NCBI GenBank assembly: GCA_003250175.1
Contig: QKHD01000222.1
Span: 1 to 6,660 of the forward strand
Source of the DNA: Helicobacteraceae bacterium
Lineage (GTDB): Bacteria > Campylobacterota > Campylobacteria > Campylobacterales > SZUA-545
Direction of reading: 5' to 3'
Length of the DNA: 6,660 nt
How positions within the stretch are numbered: position 1 is the stretch's first letter; each line of letters begins with the position of its first letter. This document shows positions 5,164 to 6,660 of the stretch, piece by piece. The notes beneath the pieces were generated by a model. The model made no database searches. It saw only the letters and a program-made list of their open reading frames with translations, and had not been told where the DNA came from. The translations under genes were made by a program, and so were the position numbers.

Positions 5164-6519
5164 ATGAGAAGTTTGGCTCTTTCCCTTACGCTGTTTTGTT
5201 CCCTGCTCTTTGGGATCGGATCGCCCCTGCCCTATGATGTCTTTCTCAAGCACAACGCGATTATGATGATTATCGAGCCCGATTCGGGAAAGATTCTCGA
5301 TGTCAGCGAAGGAGCCCAGGAGTTTTACGGCTACACCCGTGAGCAGCTTCGCCGGATGAATATTGACCAGATCAACACCCTCTCCAAAGAGCAGGTCTAC
5401 GCCGAGCGTCAGCGCGCCCAGACGGAGCACCGCAACTACTTTATCTTTGCCCACCGTCTGGCCAACGGTACAATCAAAACCGTCGAGGTCTACTCCTACC
5501 CCCAGATCTATGAGAACCGCAAGGCTCTCTTCTCCATTATCCACGACGTGACCGCCGGCGAGCTGGCCAAGGACGGGCTCTTTCACTACAAGGAAAACCT
5601 CGAATCGCTGGTCAAGCTGCGCACCTCGGAGCTGGAGCAGCAGTCGGCCCACTTTACCCTGCTGCTGGGCTCCGCGGTAACGGTGCAGTTTCTCATTATC
5701 GGGGCGCTCATCTACATCAACCGACGACGACGCAAGGCGGAGTCGCTGCTTAAAAAGACCATGACCACGCTCTATCAGCAGATCGACGAAGGGGTGGAGA
5801 AGGCGAGACAGAAAGACCAGATCATCTCCGAACAAAACCGCCGCCATGCGCTCAGCTACCTGCTGGTCAATATCGCCCACCAGTGGCGTCAGCCCCTTAG
5901 CGCCATCGGCCTGATGGTGCAGGATCTGGAGGAGCAGTACCGGGAGGGAAGCCTGACACACGATGATTTCGCCAAGACGGTTCAGCTCACCATGGGAGAG
6001 GTGAGAAAGCTCTCCGAAACCCTGCAGCGCTTTACGGACTTTTACCGGGCGGATGACACCAGGGAGCTGATCAACCTGCGGTATGTCTGCAACGAAGCCC
6101 TCTCCCTGATTCACGGGCGCCTCGATGCGGCCCATGTGAATGCCATCTGCCGTATTCCGGCCAATCTGACCCTCAATGTCTCCATGCGGGACATGGGCGA
6201 TCTCTTCCTCACCCTTTTAGAAAACGTGGCCGACGTGGCGGTGGAGCGCAAACTGCAACGGGCCGATGTCTGGCTGGATGCGGCCCGGGATGAACGGGGG
6301 GACGTGGTGATCCACGTGGAGGATAATGCCGGGGGCATCACCGACGAGATGAAGGGAAAAATTTTTGATCCCTACAGTACGACATCATTCCGTGCGCCGG
6401 GCAAGGGACTGGGGCTCTTTATGCTGACCAGAACCCTGGAGGAGCACTACGGCGGCAGTGTCGAGGCGGAGGATATTCCGGGAGGCACCCGCTTTACGAT
6501 CCGCCTTCCGGAGGTCTGA
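5164..6519 (+). CDS. Membrane-bound PAS-domain sensor histidine kinase (HQWRQPL type)
   Basis: Two-component sensor that should autophosphorylate on His and pass the phosphate to a response regulator not present in this window. The 451 residues begin with a hydrophobic segment (about 3-19, signal peptide or TM1). A PAS fold follows at about 24-130 (IIEPDSGKILDVSEGAQEFY, closing IIHDVT). A linker helix (about 135-162) leads to TM2 (about 166-186), then RRRRK (187-191), marking the cytoplasmic side. A coiled-coil/signalling helix spans about 192-235. The dimerisation and phospho-acceptor motif is NIAHQWRQPLSAI (236-248, H239). The HATPase domain has N-box LLENVADVA (351-359, N354), G1 DNAGG (387-391), F-box FDPYSTT (401-407) and G2 GKGLGL (413-418). 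All catalytic motifs are present. The positive-inside pattern puts the PAS domain in the periplasm, unlike most PAS domains. It is divergent from mutY and convergent with another kinase. The ligand is unknown. Confidence 0.95.
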   Translation: MRSLALSLTLFCSLLFGIGSPLPYDVFLKHNAIMMIIEPDSGKILDVSEGAQEFYGYTREQLRRMNIDQINTLSKEQVYAERQRAQTEHRNYFIFAHRLANGTIKTVEVYSYPQIYENRKALFSIIHDVTAGELAKDGLFHYKENLESLVKLRTSELEQQSAHFTLLLGSAVTVQFLIIGALIYINRRRRKAESLLKKTMTTLYQQIDEGVEKARQKDQIISEQNRRHALSYLLVNIAHQWRQPLSAIGLMVQDLEEQYREGSLTHDDFAKTVQLTMGEVRKLSETLQRFTDFYRADDTRELINLRYVCNEALSLIHGRLDAAHVNAICRIPANLTLNVSMRDMGDLFLTLLENVADVAVERKLQRADVWLDAARDERGDVVIHVEDNAGGITDEMKGKIFDPYSTTSFRAPGKGLGLFMLTRTLEEHYGGSVEAEDIPGGTRFTIRLPEV

Positions 6520-6528
6520 TCTTTCGCG

Positions 6529-6660
6529 TCAGGCGAGGGGGAAGCTGAGGATAAACTGGGTGGTGCCGTTTTGGGAAGAGACCTCGATGGTGCCGCCAAA
6601 GTGTTTTTCCACGATGGTGCGGGTGATCTGCAGCCCGATTCCCGTTCCGGTCGCCTGTGT
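6529..6660 (-). CDS. C-terminal end of a second histidine kinase (HATPase), N-terminal part outside window
   Basis: Reading the minus strand from the right edge gives 43 residues followed by TGA at 6529-6531. The fragment contains the G2 ATP-binding motif GTGIGLQITRTIVEKHFGG and the final strands TIEVSSQNGTTQFILSFPLA, the standard ending of a histidine-kinase HATPase domain. It is tail-to-tail with the PAS kinase, with only 9 bp (6520-6528) between stops and no obvious terminator hairpin. It is similar to, but not a copy of, the neighbouring kinase's end (GKGLGLFMLTRTLEEHYGG). Sensor domain, partner and family subtype lie outside the window. Confidence 0.88.
   Translation of the reverse strand, partial: TQATGTGIGLQITRTIVEKHFGGTIEVSSQNGTTQFILSFPLA

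Larger units (their letters stand above)
84..6513. repeat. Dispersed over-represented palindrome CTCCGGAG / TCCGGA
   Basis: CTCCGGAG occurs exactly at 84-91, 1097-1104, 1594-1601, 2051-2058, 4276-4283, 4480-4487 and 4837-4844. The six-base core TCCGGA also occurs at 2489, 3409, 4418, 4453 and 6507, twelve in all. All lie inside coding regions, read either as Ser-Gly (TCC GGA) or as x-Pro-Glu (CCG GAG). At 60% GC roughly 0.2 of the 8-mer and 2 of the 6-mer would be expected by chance. Confidence 0.75.

Noticed and set aside
5143..6135. Minus-strand ORF (330 codons) opposite the PAS histidine kinase
   Set aside because: The plus strand has all kinase motifs in order. The antisense product has no recognisable motif and its frame follows the codon bias of the real gene.
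6519..6545. Bidirectional terminator between the convergent kinase genes
   Set aside because: Only a three-pair CGC/GCG stem is visible around the 9-bp gap and there is no T-run on either strand.

Overview
The window is about 60% GC and densely coding. It looks like the chromosome of a Gram-negative bacterium, because it carries a TolC-type outer-membrane channel and a periplasmic adaptor. The sensor kinase has the phospho-acceptor motif NIAHQWRQPLSAI. From memory, this H-x-WRQPL type is especially common in Campylobacterota and some delta-proteobacterial lineages. A GC-rich member of such a group is my best guess, not a demonstrated placement. No mobile element, CRISPR array, tRNA or rRNA was seen.

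Layout. (1) Positions 1-4022, minus strand: a four-gene tripartite efflux operon transcribed as TolC-like channel, HlyD/MacA-like adaptor, MacB/LolD-type ATPase, FtsX/MacB-type permease. The permease runs off the left edge. The last two junctions are stop/start overlaps (TGATG at 1539-1543 and ATGA at 840-843). Together the four proteins would form a MacAB-TolC-like pump with the ATPase and permease encoded separately. (2) 4084-5049, minus: mutY, the adenine DNA glycosylase, upstream of the efflux operon with a 61-bp gap. (3) 5050-5163: a 114-bp divergent promoter region. (4) 5164-6519, plus: a membrane-bound PAS sensor histidine kinase. (5) 6529-6660, minus: the last 43 residues of a second histidine kinase, convergent with the first and separated by 9 bp.

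Most notable observations. A perfect 65-bp tandem duplication (68-bp identical copies overlapping by 3 bp) sits at the 3' end of the TolC-like gene. It shifts the frame, replaces the last five residues with eight unrelated ones, and separates the gene from the adaptor gene. Removing one copy restores a 402-residue protein whose TGA overlaps the adaptor ATG as ATGA, matching the other junctions. Separately, the palindrome CTCCGGAG (core TCCGGA) recurs far more often than base composition predicts, in more than one reading frame, and resembles a highly iterated palindrome. The gap upstream of the TolC-like gene holds an imperfect hairpin next to the ribosome binding site and two related palindromes that could be operators. 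I saw no evidence of a wholly new biological system. The gene content is otherwise recognisable.
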